DNA from: Symploca sp. SIO1C2
GTDB lineage: Bacteria > Cyanobacteriota > Cyanobacteriia > Cyanobacteriales > Coleofasciculaceae
Reading direction: 5' to 3'
Assembly (NCBI GenBank): GCA_010672925.1
Contig: JAAHFP010000052.1
Span: forward strand, 1-41,052
Length of the DNA: 41,052 bases
The position numbers were made by a program, and so were the translations under genes. Positions within the stretch are counted from its first letter, which is position 1. The number at the start of each line of letters is the position of its first letter. Under the pieces are notes generated by a model. It saw only the letters and a program-made list of their open reading frames with translations. It made no database searches and was not told where the DNA came from. Below, piece by piece: positions 13,088 through 21,468 of this stretch.

Positions 13088-14620
13088 CTATTCATCAAAT
13101 AAATTACTCATCCGTCCAAATTCATTAGAAGCAATGTAGGTAAAATTACCCGATAAAATCCCCGTAACATTGCGGAAAGGTCTACCAATATGCATACCCT
13201 TGCCATCAATATTGAACTCTCGAATATCTTTATCATGCATTGCTCCTCGCATTTTGAGCACAGTTATGCCCCGCTGCATTTCCCCATACATTTCTACATA
13301 GCGCAGCAGAATAATTGAATCGGTGATAGTGGAAATATGGGATTCCGTCACAGAAGCACCACCTAAGAGAGTAGGAGTAGTAGCAGTAAATAGACCAGCA
13401 ATTTTTTGAGACTTAATAAAGCTAGTTAAACTAATCACAAACTCCCGAAATCCTTTCTCCGTAGAAACCCTCTCCAAAGCTGAAAGGCTATCAACTGCAA
13501 CTCGGTTGGGTTTAAATTGATTAATGATTTCCTTCATTTTAATCAGATGGTCTTCTAAACCCCTGGTCTCTGGATAGCGACACACTACCTGGAGTTGTCC
13601 TTGGGCTTCCATCGTCTCAAAATCCACCCCCCAACCTGTCGCATTCCGAAACAACTGTTCTCGGCTTTCTTCAAAAGCAAATAATAAGCACCGCTCCCCA
13701 TTTTTCACCCCACCATCCATAAACTGAGTAACTACCAGAGTTTTACCAGTACCGGTGGCTCCGGAAACTAAAATTACTGAGTCTCGGAAGAAGCCTCCAC
13801 CACACATTTGGTCTAATTCTGTGATACCAGAACTGATGCGGATATTAGATGACTTTTGCTTTAATTCCATCGCTGACAAGGGAATTACTTCCACCCCCTC
13901 TCCAGGTAATACCGTAAAGGGATATTCCCCCTTTTGGTGAGTAGTACCTCGGAATTTGAGGATTTCCAAAGTACGACGGCGTTTTTCTCCTTCTAGGACA
14001 TTGCGTAGAATGACCACATTATCCGTGACAAATTCCTCTACACCATAGCGGGCAATTTCACCATATTCTTCAGTACGTTCAGCGGTGAGAATAGCAGTAA
14101 CTTCTAGTTCTTTAATAGCAGTAGCGATACGAAATAAGTCCCCTCGCACTGTAGCACCGTCCCCTAACTGAGTGAAAATAGCTCCTAGGGAATCAATGGA
14201 AATTCGCTGAGCATTAATGGCATTGATAGCAAACTCAATCCTGGCAATTAATGCTCCCATATCGTAGTCCCCGGTTACCACTGGCTTTTCTCCTGGTGGG
14301 GGGGAAGCATCTACAAATGCCCATTTTTTGTTTGTCTCCCACTCCTTAATTGTCCAACCAAATCCCCGCATATGTTTGCGAATAGCTTGAGGAGATTCTT
14401 CAAAAGTGACAAATATACCTGCTTCGCCGGTTTCCATGATTCCTTTGGCTAAAAACTGGCAAGCTAAAACCGTTTTGGCACTCCCCGCAGTGCCAGTAAC
14501 TAGAGTAGTACTATATTTAGGCAATCCCCCCTCTGCGACTAAATCGAAGCCAGTAATACCTGTTTTCAGCTTTTCAACCAATTCTTTGTTATCTACAGAG
14601 GAACTTTTATCTGAATTCAT
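13088..14620 (-). CDS. kaiC3: Circadian clock ATPase/autokinase KaiC3
   Basis: 510 residues with two RecA-like halves. CI has Walker A GTAGSAKT (43-50) and Glu pair E74-E75; CII has Walker A GATGTGKT (287-294) and E317-E318. The paired phosphorylation sites of KaiC are conserved as S430-T431 in SHISTITDS. The C-terminus ends NEFGRMSNLFDE and differs from the longer KaiA-binding tail of KaiC1, which with the RR-type KaiA neighbour points to KaiC3. It should form a hexamer that cycles through phosphorylation. Last gene of the operon, 38 bp after kaiB3. Confidence 0.88.
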   Translation of the reverse strand: MNSDKSSSVDNKELVEKLKTGITGFDLVAEGGLPKYSTTLVTGTAGSAKTVLACQFLAKGIMETGEAGIFVTFEESPQAIRKHMRGFGWTIKEWETNKKWAFVDASPPPGEKPVVTGDYDMGALIARIEFAINAINAQRISIDSLGAIFTQLGDGATVRGDLFRIATAIKELEVTAILTAERTEEYGEIARYGVEEFVTDNVVILRNVLEGEKRRRTLEILKFRGTTHQKGEYPFTVLPGEGVEVIPLSAMELKQKSSNIRISSGITELDQMCGGGFFRDSVILVSGATGTGKTLVVTQFMDGGVKNGERCLLFAFEESREQLFRNATGWGVDFETMEAQGQLQVVCRYPETRGLEDHLIKMKEIINQFKPNRVAVDSLSALERVSTEKGFREFVISLTSFIKSQKIAGLFTATTPTLLGGASVTESHISTITDSIILLRYVEMYGEMQRGITVLKMRGAMHDKDIREFNIDGKGMHIGRPFRNVTGILSGNFTYIASNEFGRMSNLFDE

Positions 14621-14658
14621 TGATGGTTATTAATAATTGATGTTATAGTAAAGTTTCG

Positions 14659-14937
14659 CTAGGATTTAGGTTCTAGCTCAAGACCTAGCAATACCTGCTC
14701 CCTATTAGAAAGATCGCCAATCATACGTCGCAGAGGGGGAGGTAACTCTTTAATCAAGGTTGGTGTGACCAAAATATGTTCTGATTCCGCCACTAATGGT
14801 TGTTCAAGAACATCAATAATGACAATTTCATAGCTTCCCTGTAATTCTTCTTCACAAATACGATAGAGGTTAGTAATTGCCCGCTTTGTTCTCAGCGTTT
14901 GACCTGTAACATATAATTTGAGCAAAATTTTATTCAT
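14659..14937 (-). CDS. kaiB3: Circadian clock protein KaiB3
   Basis: 92 residues covering the whole KaiB domain: thioredoxin-like start ILLKLYVTGQTLRTKRAITN, IVIIDVLEQPLVAE, the TPTLIKELPPPLRR segment with the conserved Pro cluster, and GDLSNREQVLLGLEL. KaiB binds the CI ring of KaiC after a fold switch. The short acidic tail of KaiB1 is missing. It lies 48 bp after kaiA3 and 38 bp before kaiC3 on the same strand, so the three are probably one transcript. Confidence 0.88.
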   Translation of the reverse strand: MNKILLKLYVTGQTLRTKRAITNLYRICEEELQGSYEIVIIDVLEQPLVAESEHILVTPTLIKELPPPLRRMIGDLSNREQVLLGLELEPKS

Positions 14938-14985
14938 TAGAGAACATAAGTACTAAATAACCGGAAAAATTACTAAAATTGCTGT

Positions 14986-15849
14986 TCATTTATCTGATAG
15001 TCTCACATGTTGAACCTGGCTAAAAGCCAAATGATATTTGCGGTAGTAAGAAACTAAACAGCCCATTAGCTCTAATACCATAATCCTTGACTCTTCAATA
15101 TAAGCTTGAGCCTTGGCTGGTGGTACATCTGAGATTTTTTGTTTAATGGCATTGGTATGGATATTAATTACATCTTTAGGACTAGCCTTCAAAAAGCCTA
15201 ACTGTTGTGCTACCTCCCGTAGTTGCTCCGAAATGGGATGAGTAACTCGATAAATCCGTTGCTCTAAGGCTAAGTCCATGATGTTAGCGTATTGCTGTAC
15301 TAGTTGATTAAATTTATCAGGGACACTTTCCCGCAGTAGGAGAGAACCATAGAGTTTAGAAGCCACTGCTGTAGATTGGTTGGCAGGAAATTGCTCAAGT
15401 AGCAAAAGTTCTCTTTCTTGTTGTTGTTGCCAGCGAGACTGCTGTACCTCTAAAAGTAACCGCTGTCGCTCAATGCCATAGCGAATAGACCTTACCAGTA
15501 AAGGACTATCAATTTGACCCTTAACTAGATAATCCTGCGCTCCCCGACGCACTGCTTCAATTGCCAGGGTTGCATCCTGGAACCCACTGAGGATAATAAT
15601 CGGTACTGTAGGCGCTTTGGTATGAATTTGCTCAAAACCGCTTAGCTTTTCCCCCTCACCCAGGGTAATGTCCAGCAGCACGATATCAAAGGAGGTTTGA
15701 GTCAGTTGCTCTAGAGCTAAACTTAGCTGTTGAGCTTGGGTGATAACCATGGGTACAGAGTGAACTGCTTGCATAAGCAATCCGCTAAGCTCATCAGCTT
15801 CGCCTTGGTCATCTTCTACCAGTAATACTTTGATGGGTGCAACACTCAC
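14986..15849 (-). CDS. kaiA3: KaiA3: response-regulator receiver fused to KaiA-like domain
   Basis: 287 residues. Residues 1-125 are a complete receiver domain: D13-D14, phospho-acceptor D60 in IVLLDITLG, S88 and K110. A Gln/Arg-rich helix follows, then a C-terminal helical domain (about 180-280: QLGFLKASPKDVINIHTNAI ... AYIEESRIMVLELMGCLVSY YRKYHL) resembling the dimeric, KaiC-activating domain of KaiA. This receiver-plus-KaiA-like architecture is that of KaiA3 (Sll0485 in Synechocystis 6803), partner of KaiB3 and KaiC3. Unlike KaiA itself, the receiver keeps its phospho-acceptor, so phosphorylation could feed into the clock. First gene of the operon. Confidence 0.82.
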   Translation of the reverse strand: MSVAPIKVLLVEDDQGEADELSGLLMQAVHSVPMVITQAQQLSLALEQLTQTSFDIVLLDITLGEGEKLSGFEQIHTKAPTVPIIILSGFQDATLAIEAVRRGAQDYLVKGQIDSPLLVRSIRYGIERQRLLLEVQQSRWQQQQERELLLLEQFPANQSTAVASKLYGSLLLRESVPDKFNQLVQQYANIMDLALEQRIYRVTHPISEQLREVAQQLGFLKASPKDVINIHTNAIKQKISDVPPAKAQAYIEESRIMVLELMGCLVSYYRKYHLAFSQVQHVRLSDK

Positions 15850-15895
15850 GCTTGCTTGGATCGCAATCTTAACCTTACTAGTTTAAAACTTTTCG

Positions 15896-15915
15896 TAAGT
15901 TGCGATCGCAACTTA
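15896..15915. promoter_or_regulatory. 20-bp palindrome upstream of kaiA3
   Basis: TAAGTTGCGATCGCAACTTA is a perfect 20-bp palindrome centred on a HIP1 octamer, 46 bp upstream of the kaiA3 start. Most HIP1 sites in the window are not embedded in longer palindromes, so it could be an operator, but it may also be chance extension of HIP1. No clear promoter boxes were identified for either divergent gene in the 251-bp gap. Confidence 0.35.
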
Positions 15916-16100
15916 GACAAAAATTGACATTACAGCCCACGAGCAACCAGCATTTTTACTCAGTTTGACAAAAAGGTTACATAAATGATAAGGGGCAGAA
16001 ATACAAGTAGATTGAGTATTACACAAAATTTTTATTTTTCAACCTTCACGCTAATGATACTAAATGGTATAAGGTAGGAACCTTTGGGCAAAAACAAAAT

Positions 16101-16544
16101 ATGACAATCTTTGGTAATAGACCCTCAGAAAAAGCAGAAGATAAATGGCGACATCAATTAGATCGATTCGTCAAAAACCATCAGCAAGAATTAGCAGCAC
16201 TAGCTTGGGGGCTATTTCTGGAGAGAGGAGACAGGGATGATACTATAGGATTGGATCTCCAACCTAAGCCCCATTTTGTCTATTGTTCCAGAGAAGCGCT
16301 CGATACTCTAAATCGTAATGTTGACAACAAGATTCAGGAAATTTTGGGAGTAGTAGATGCTCATCAACCGGAACGGGAAGTCTTGATTATTAGTATTGGC
16401 AATGGACAACTAAAGCTAATTTTCTTTGAACCAGAACCATCACCTGCTGTTTGCTTTGAACAAGTTGGTGAAAATGTCAATACTTTGCTCGAAAGATTAG
16501 AGGAACAGTTGGCATTAGCTATTCAACCTGTCGTCGGGAGCTGA
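16101..16544 (+). CDS. Probable beta-carboxysome assembly chaperone CcmS
   Basis: 147-residue soluble protein. The pattern WRHQLDRFVKNHQQELAALA, WGLFLERGD, IGLDLQPKPHFVYCSREALD, LNRNVDNKIQEILGVVDAHQ and IISIGNGQLKLIFFEPEPSP fits the small cyanobacterial family annotated as CcmS, a chaperone that assists beta-carboxysome shell assembly. I recognise this from overall pattern and length, not from a catalytic motif. It is divergent from kaiA3 and no carboxysome genes are nearby, which is usual for this family. No strong Shine-Dalgarno sequence precedes ATG 16101. Confidence 0.5.
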   Translation: MTIFGNRPSEKAEDKWRHQLDRFVKNHQQELAALAWGLFLERGDRDDTIGLDLQPKPHFVYCSREALDTLNRNVDNKIQEILGVVDAHQPEREVLIISIGNGQLKLIFFEPEPSPAVCFEQVGENVNTLLERLEEQLALAIQPVVGS

Positions 16545-16550
16545 GGAGCG

Positions 16551-16722
16551 GAGGAGATGGGGAGATGGGGAGATGGGGAGATGGGGAGCTGAGGGAGCTG
16601 GGGGAGCTGAGGGAGATAGGGGAGACAAGGGAGACAAGGGAGACAAGGGAGCAATTTACAAATGACAAACAACCAACAACAAATAACCAACAACAAACAA
16701 CAAACAACAAATAACAAATAAC
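16551..16722. repeat. Three consecutive short tandem-repeat families
   Basis: First (GGGGAGAT)n near 16558-16587, then variants of GGGAGCTGA leading into (GGGAGACAA)n at 16619-16650, then a (CAA)-rich stretch of AACAAACAACAAATAAC type to 16722. The last one runs straight into the ridA start codon. Each family recurs elsewhere in the window (24620-24670; 40207-40276; 17145-17161 and 40288-40320). Confidence 0.85.
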
Positions 16723-16724
16723 AA

Positions 16725-17117
16725 ATGACAAAAAAAATTATCCGTACTGAAAACGCACCAGCACCAGTTGGTCCTTATAATCAAGCGATCGCGGCTAGTG
16801 GTGAACTGATTTTTGTTTCTGGTCAAATTGCTCTAGATCCTAGTACTAGTGAAATTATTGGTGCTGATGATGTTGTTCAACAAACCGAGCAAGTAATGGC
16901 TAATCTCGAAGCAGTTTTAACCGCAGCCGGGGCGACATTTGAGGATGTGGTGAAAACATCTGTATTTCTTGCCGATATGAATGATTTTGCAGTGGTTAAT
17001 GAGGTTTACGCGAATTACTTTGATCCTGAATCAGCCCCTGCTCGTGCCTGCGTTGAAGTTTCTCGTCTACCCAAGAATGTTTTAGTAGAAGTTGAATGCA
17101 TTGCAGTTTTAAACTAA
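16725..17117 (+). CDS. ridA: RidA family reactive enamine/imine deaminase
   Basis: 130 residues, full length for RidA/YjgF. It carries the start [20 protein letters not shown], the GQIALDP motif and the C-terminal [20 protein letters not shown] with the Arg and Glu that bind and protonate the enamine. RidA hydrolyses 2-aminoacrylate and related reactive intermediates from PLP enzymes in the cytosol. The ATG lies at the end of a (CAA)-rich repeat (ACAAATGACAAAAAA) and no Shine-Dalgarno sequence is visible, so initiation probably relies on an unstructured leader. Confidence 0.95.
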   Translation: MTKKIIRTENAPAPVGPYNQAIAASGELIFVSGQIALDPSTSEIIGADDVVQQTEQVMANLEAVLTAAGATFEDVVKTSVFLADMNDFAVVNEVYANYFDPESAPARACVEVSRLPKNVLVEVECIAVLN

Positions 17118-17161
17118 TTCACAGGTGTTAGTAAACCACAAAAGACAAACAACCAACAACA

Positions 17162-17887
17162 ATGATTAAACAAGTCCTAAAACAAACTGTACTGCTGCTA
17201 CTGTGCTTAGCATGTCTCCTCTACTCTCTTCCTGCTCAAGCAGCAACTTTAGAGGAAAAAGTCTTACAAATTATTCGCAATAATCCAGAAGTAATTATAG
17301 AATCTGTCCAAGCATATCAACTGCAACAACAACAGCTGGTAGAAAAGAGGCGTCAAGCTTTCTTAGAAGAACTAAAAACCAATCCCAAGGCAGTAATTGG
17401 TTCTTCTCCCACCACTGGTGCAACTGAGTTAAAGACTATACTAGTAGAATTCTCCGACTTTCAATGTCCCTTCTGCGGCAAAGCTCAGGAAACTCTCAAA
17501 CCTTTAATTGCCAAGTATCAGGACGAAGTTACCTTAGTCTACAAACATTTTCCCCTAGTCTCGATTCATCCTCAAGCCATGCCTGCTGCTAAAGCGGCTT
17601 GGGCAGCAAATCAGCAGGGCAAATTCTGGGAGTATCATGACGCTCTATTTAGTCAACAAGATAAACTAGGAGAAGAGTTCTATCTTGAGCTTGCCCAAAC
17701 CCTGAACCTGGATCTAGAGTTATTTGACCGCGACAGAAATTCTAAGGCTGCTGATGCTGCCATTCAACAGGATCTACAACTAGCTGCAAAATTAGAGCTT
17801 TCCGGTACACCTTCCTTTCTTATCCAAAGTGAGAAGTTCTCTGGTGCAGTACAGTTATCTGCTATAGAAAAAGTACTCGCTCAATAA
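17162..17887 (+). CDS. Exported DsbA-like thiol oxidoreductase
   Basis: 241 residues. A signal peptide (positive start, hydrophobic 9-22, cleavage after AQA at about 27) sends it to the periplasm or lumen. A helical segment (30-80) precedes a thioredoxin-fold domain with the active site C102-P-F-C105 in FSDFQCPFCGKAQ, a KHFPL segment and a cis-Pro region in SGTPSFLIQ. This matches the DsbA-like 'thioredoxin_4' family. It is expected to form or exchange disulfides in exported proteins. It starts 44 bp after ridA behind another CAA-rich leader (AACCAACAACAATG), and may be co-transcribed with it. Confidence 0.85.
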   Translation: MIKQVLKQTVLLLLCLACLLYSLPAQAATLEEKVLQIIRNNPEVIIESVQAYQLQQQQLVEKRRQAFLEELKTNPKAVIGSSPTTGATELKTILVEFSDFQCPFCGKAQETLKPLIAKYQDEVTLVYKHFPLVSIHPQAMPAAKAAWAANQQGKFWEYHDALFSQQDKLGEEFYLELAQTLNLDLELFDRDRNSKAADAAIQQDLQLAAKLELSGTPSFLIQSEKFSGAVQLSAIEKVLAQ

Positions 17888-18013
17888 GGTATTAGGTGTT
17901 AGGTTTTAGGTATTAGGTATTAATTGCCAGGTTGCTCATTCTCCATTCTCCATTCTCCATTCTCCATTCTCCATTCCCAATTCCCAATTATCCATTATCC
18001 ATTATCCATTACC
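17888..18013. repeat. TTAGGT and CCATTCT(C) tandem repeats
   Basis: Short TTAGG(T)-type repeats at 17888-17925 are followed by CATTCTC units (17936-17975) and then TTATCCA units (17985-18010) that end at the DUF6391 start codon. The frame through these repeats is open upstream of that gene but looks purely repeat-encoded. Confidence 0.8.
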
Positions 18014-18643
18014 ATGACTTATAGTACTTCTACAGCCAATAGTGACTTCTGGGACTTTGATTTTGTCCAGCCGCAACCAACACAGGATACTGATTTGCTC
18101 AAGCAGCTAAACTTTTTACCTGGGTTAAAAGAAATTTTGATGCTACGCCAGGTTCATGCTCTAGAACATGCTACTGTTTGGGTTTTGGGAGAACGTTTCG
18201 GGGTTAGTAGAACAGGATCGGCAACAACTGACCAAGATACCCTAGGAGGATTATCTACAGACCAGGGGTTTTACCTCTATGGTGAAGTACATTTATCTGA
18301 TTTAAGAAGAGCAGTACCCCTTGCCTTGAGACGGATAACTAGGGGAGAATGGGACTTAGCCGTACATCCCCGTTGTGGTACTAATCTCTCTGTAAATATG
18401 TTTTTAACTGCGGGACTGGCATTGGGAGCTCACTTGGTGATGCCACCAGGACCTGTGGAACAAGTGCTTGGTTTGGGATTAGCGACAGCTGCAGCCAGTC
18501 AGTTAACACCAGAACTTGGTAGCTTTGCTCAAAGATATTTGACTACAGCCATTCCTTTTAACCTAGCAGTTGAAGGTATCACCGCAACCTCTGATATTTG
18601 GGGAAAGCCAGCTCATTTTGTCCGAGTCCGCTGGAAAGACTAA
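18014..18643 (+). CDS. DUF6391 family protein
   Basis: 209 residues from ATG 18014. The core has LRQVHALEHATVWVLGER, a conserved His/Glu/His cluster that could bind a metal, then a glycine-rich region, 'LAVHPRCGTNLSVNMFLTAG' and a C-terminal hydrophobic region with one or two possible membrane segments (LALGAHLVMPPGPVEQVLGL). This is a conserved cyanobacterial family without known function. An upstream in-frame start at 17924 would add 30 residues encoded entirely by short repeats (SILHSPFSILHSQF), so I rejected it. Confidence 0.75.
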   Translation: MTYSTSTANSDFWDFDFVQPQPTQDTDLLKQLNFLPGLKEILMLRQVHALEHATVWVLGERFGVSRTGSATTDQDTLGGLSTDQGFYLYGEVHLSDLRRAVPLALRRITRGEWDLAVHPRCGTNLSVNMFLTAGLALGAHLVMPPGPVEQVLGLGLATAAASQLTPELGSFAQRYLTTAIPFNLAVEGITATSDIWGKPAHFVRVRWKD

Positions 18644-18724
18644 TATCGAGGCAAAACCCTCCTGACTCGGTGTTTCTTGAAAGCAATTAGCAATTAGCCA
18701 TTAACCATTAACCAGAGTGTTTCT

Positions 18725-18976
18725 TCAGAGAATATCGCGATCGCGCTCTTGCGGATCTGGGCAATTGAAGAAGTAGATGCAAATGTTTGAACCTGATATG
18801 TTTAAGACTTGCACAGTAAAAGAAATTTCATTGTTTTGAGCGTTAGTGGAGAAGCTGAATCTCCAAACTTTGGTTAGTCTATCTTCATCTTCAATCTTGA
18901 AATCCCACCTACAATCAGTAAGATGAGGATACTTAAAGGAGAAGTATTTTATCGCCTGCAAAGTTTGAAGCAACAC
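18725..18976 (-). CDS. Small hypothetical protein, doubtful
   Basis: 83 codons from a GTG at 18976: YFSFKYPHLTDCRWDFKIED, then VWRFSFSTNAQNN and a C-terminal ICIYFFNCPDPQERDRDIL. The composition is protein-like, but there is no ATG and its 5' end overlaps the 5' end of the plus-strand gene starting at 18946. Both starts are unusual, so at least one of these genes is likely degraded. No family recognised. Confidence 0.3.
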   Translation of the reverse strand: MLLQTLQAIKYFSFKYPHLTDCRWDFKIEDEDRLTKVWRFSFSTNAQNNEISFTVQVLNISGSNICIYFFNCPDPQERDRDIL

Positions 18977-19944
18977 AGCGGTTACGGAAATTAGTTAGAG
19001 ATTTTACTCAAACAGAACAATATAGGGAGCTACAACGCAAAGTCTGGGTTTCCGGTTATTCTCCACAAGACCACAATAAACCAGATACACCAACTAGTAG
19101 AGATCTACACAGTAGAAGTATTTCTGATGTAATTCATCGTTATCCACTTCTCTATCCCTACTATTTGGCTGGAGAAAACACGAATGATAGCGGCGACTTG
19201 CAAGCTAATAAGCGCCAGCAGGCAAAGAAGCAACAGCAATTTGAGCAAGATTTGTTCACTTACGTGACTCATCTGCAGTCGTCAACAGTGGTGGGGCAAA
19301 ATCCAACATTGTTGAGTACTGATAAGCTAAGAACAGCCATTATTAAATTTGGAGGACCTGTAGAGGGTTCCTTAACTTATCGGGATGCTGCCCAGCAAAA
19401 TTTAGAGACTCTCGCTCAGGTAAAATCTTATCAAAGTATGAAGATTCAGGTATACGAATATTTGAGATCCTCTATTGCTTATTCGGTAAATCCACACTAC
19501 GGAGAGCATCGATTCAATAACTGGCTATATGAACAACTGCAAAATTTTCTTCCTCAAACAGATGCCAGGACCCCAAGTAAACATTTGCTCATGAGAACCT
19601 GTCGCCACCTTATATCAACCTTATTAGCTAAACCAGATGAAGGTGATTGTAAGTCGGTTGAGAACCATATAATATTCACGAATCTAAACGATAACTTGAA
19701 ACCGACATTTACTATAGGGCTGTTGTTGAAGATTGTTTTGCTTTGTGCTGACACTAGCGATAACCTGAACATAATCAAGTCTTGTATAGCCAGAAATTTT
19801 GCCAACATGTGTAGACATTACGAGTCTACAGTTCAAGCCAGTACCGGTTGGCTGATTGAGTGTTTAGAAAATCTGATGATTGCCTTTACTGTTAACTTCG
19901 GAAAACGCCGCTTCTCGGATTGGACAAATTTGTTAGCTGGATAG
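18946..19944 (+). CDS. Unknown protein with apparent ATT start
   Basis: The frame is open from 18937 and encodes 332 residues if it starts at ATT 18946, 4 nt after AAAGGAG (18935-18941). It reads LSPAKFEATQRLRKLVRDFT, 'YRELQRKVWVSGYSPQDHN', 'DVIHRYPLLYPYYLAGE', a Gln/Lys-rich helix (KRQQAKKQQQFEQDLF) and a helical C-terminal half. The only other sensible initiator is TTG 19165, which would discard clearly protein-like sequence. ATT may be a mutated ATG, leaving the gene poorly expressed. I recognise no family; it is mostly helical and soluble. Confidence 0.5.
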   Translation: MLSPAKFEATQRLRKLVRDFTQTEQYRELQRKVWVSGYSPQDHNKPDTPTSRDLHSRSISDVIHRYPLLYPYYLAGENTNDSGDLQANKRQQAKKQQQFEQDLFTYVTHLQSSTVVGQNPTLLSTDKLRTAIIKFGGPVEGSLTYRDAAQQNLETLAQVKSYQSMKIQVYEYLRSSIAYSVNPHYGEHRFNNWLYEQLQNFLPQTDARTPSKHLLMRTCRHLISTLLAKPDEGDCKSVENHIIFTNLNDNLKPTFTIGLLLKIVLLCADTSDNLNIIKSCIARNFANMCRHYESTVQASTGWLIECLENLMIAFTVNFGKRRFSDWTNLLAG

Positions 19945-19988
19945 TGTGCCAATGCTTCCGGCAATTGTTGTGTAACGGTTTGAATCAA

Positions 19989-20606
19989 TTATCCATTATT
20001 AAGAGTTTTGACTAGGATGCGTAGGAGGTCTTCTAAATCTGCGGGTACGCGGTAGAGATCGAGATCTTGAGTTACTTGACGAGACTGGCGGTTGAATTGT
20101 CCAAACTGCCAAATGTTTCCGGTGGAAATAGCCCCTTGCAGAATGGTTTGCTCGGATTCAATCCATTGATCGAGGGCAATTAATTCAATAGCAAGCTGTA
20201 CAAAACCTCGTTCTAGATCTTCGTTTTTTGCTTCGATGACTAAAACAGTTTGATGATTTTGCAGCAGATAATCTAGGGAGCCTTTGAGTTGGTTGCTGAC
20301 GGCTACTGGATACTCAACATTGAGGGTGGCTTGGGTGTAGTGCAGTATATCAGTTAATACTGGAGCAATGAGGAATTCCCGACGAGCCATTTCGCTGGTG
20401 AGACTGAGGCGGGGTAGGCTTTCTTCGATGCGGGTTTTGAGGTCGGTGAGGCGATCAAGAGTGCCTTTATAGTGGGGCAATTGTAAGGAACGGCGTTGTA
20501 GGGAAACATTGAAATAGGCAAGGATATCTTGTGGGGCAAAGTTGAGCTTAAAGTAATCAGCGAAGGTGTAGGATTGCTCGGGTTGAATAATGGCTGCTTT
20601 AGGCAT
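19989..20606 (-). CDS. Putative PD-(D/E)XK nuclease-like protein
   Basis: 205 residues. The central part has the classic core of this fold: D112 in GSLDYLL, then E125-x-K127 in VLVIEAKNED, followed by a helix (FVQLAIELIALDQWIES). The N-terminal region (FADYFKLNFAPQDILAYFNV) and a helical stretch match conserved cyanobacterial proteins resembling the restriction-type N-terminal domain. Substrate unknown. It is 5 bp downstream of the DUF5615 toxin gene on the same strand, so it may be co-transcribed with that TA pair. Confidence 0.6.
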   Translation of the reverse strand: MPKAAIIQPEQSYTFADYFKLNFAPQDILAYFNVSLQRRSLQLPHYKGTLDRLTDLKTRIEESLPRLSLTSEMARREFLIAPVLTDILHYTQATLNVEYPVAVSNQLKGSLDYLLQNHQTVLVIEAKNEDLERGFVQLAIELIALDQWIESEQTILQGAISTGNIWQFGQFNRQSRQVTQDLDLYRVPADLEDLLRILVKTLNNG

Positions 20607-20611
20607 GGTTT

Positions 20612-20944
20612 TTAATAAAGGGTCAGTATTCCGAGGGTTGGGTCATTGGCTAAGGTTTGAATATCAGCTAGGTGCGATCTTAGTATTGCTTCGATTTCAG
20701 TGGTAGAGCAGTTGCCTCTCCGAACCCAGATAACTTTGGGAGGAAAGCTGCGTAGAACAAGTAGTTCGTTATAGTCGCTATCCCTAGTGACGATGGTAAA
20801 ACCATTGTTCTGAGCATACGTCCATACCTCACTATCCTCAGCCTGATCCATGCCAAGGGTATAAACATGAGTAGACTTTGGAAATAGATCAGCCAGTCGG
20901 TTCACTAATCGGGGCGATAAATTGTGATCAAACAGCAGCTTCAT
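20612..20944 (-). CDS. DUF5615 PIN-like toxin
   Basis: 110 residues. The start MKLLFDHNLSPRLV with D6, the central TRDSDYNELL with its acidic pair, and the C-terminal 'VIWVRRGNCSTTEI' are diagnostic for DUF5615, a compact PIN-like nuclease that acts as toxin. The gene overlaps the DUF433 antitoxin gene by 4 bp (ATGA type), the standard order antitoxin-toxin. Both genes of this pair look complete. Confidence 0.88.
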   Translation of the reverse strand: MKLLFDHNLSPRLVNRLADLFPKSTHVYTLGMDQAEDSEVWTYAQNNGFTIVTRDSDYNELLVLRSFPPKVIWVRRGNCSTTEIEAILRSHLADIQTLANDPTLGILTLY

Positions 20945-21165
20945 GACTGCACCAGTAGGGTTTTGTGTTCGCGATCAGCAGCATAGCTTAAGCAAGCTAA
21001 GATATCTTCTTGGGTCAAATAGGGAAAGTCTTCAAGGATTTCTTGGTAAGTCATGCCAGAGGCAAGATAGGATAGCACATCATAGACGGTGATTCGCATC
21101 CCTCGAATACAGGGTTTACCGTTTCGTTTACTTGGTTCAATGGTGATTATTTCGTGGTAAGACAT
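20941..21165 (-). CDS. DUF433 antitoxin
   Basis: 74 residues: ITIEPSKRNGKPCIRGMRIT, VYDVLSYLASGMTYQEIL and EDFPYLTQEDILACLSYAAD, the complete DUF433 pattern of a small DNA-binding antitoxin. It overlaps the DUF5615 toxin gene by 4 bp. The upstream 50 bp contain ATTATCCATT repeats that end just before the start codon. Confidence 0.88.
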   Translation of the reverse strand: MSYHEIITIEPSKRNGKPCIRGMRITVYDVLSYLASGMTYQEILEDFPYLTQEDILACLSYAADREHKTLLVQS

Positions 21166-21237
21166 TGTTTTTAATGGATAATTAATTATCCATTATCCGT
21201 TATCCATATGTGATAATGGAAGTATAAGGAGCAACCG

Positions 21238-21468
21238 TTGCTGCATATGACTATTTTGGAAACGATTGTTCAGGAGTTGGCTTCAGCCCCAGAACCTTTG
21301 TTGGAGCAAGTGCTAGATTTTATCCAGTCGGTTAAAGATAGCTCTAATTTAGTTGCTCATTCATCAGATGTACCAAGGATTCTAGGGCTACATGGGGGGC
21401 AGGTGTGGATGAGTGAGGATTTTAATGAGCCGCTATCTGATGAGTTTTGGCTAGGTGAGATGGAATGA
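21238..21468 (+). CDS. DUF2281-like antitoxin with decayed toxin
   Basis: 76 residues: ILETIVQELASAPEPLLEQV LDFI, a linker, then ILGLHGGQVWMSEDFNEPLS DEFW, which is the usual end of cyanobacterial VapB-type antitoxins (DUF2281). TTG 21238 is 6 nt from a good AAGGAG (21226-21231), whereas ATG 21247 is 15 nt away, so TTG may be the true start. The TGA overlaps the ATG of a vapC remnant at 21465. Confidence 0.75.
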   Translation: MLHMTILETIVQELASAPEPLLEQVLDFIQSVKDSSNLVAHSSDVPRILGLHGGQVWMSEDFNEPLSDEFWLGEME

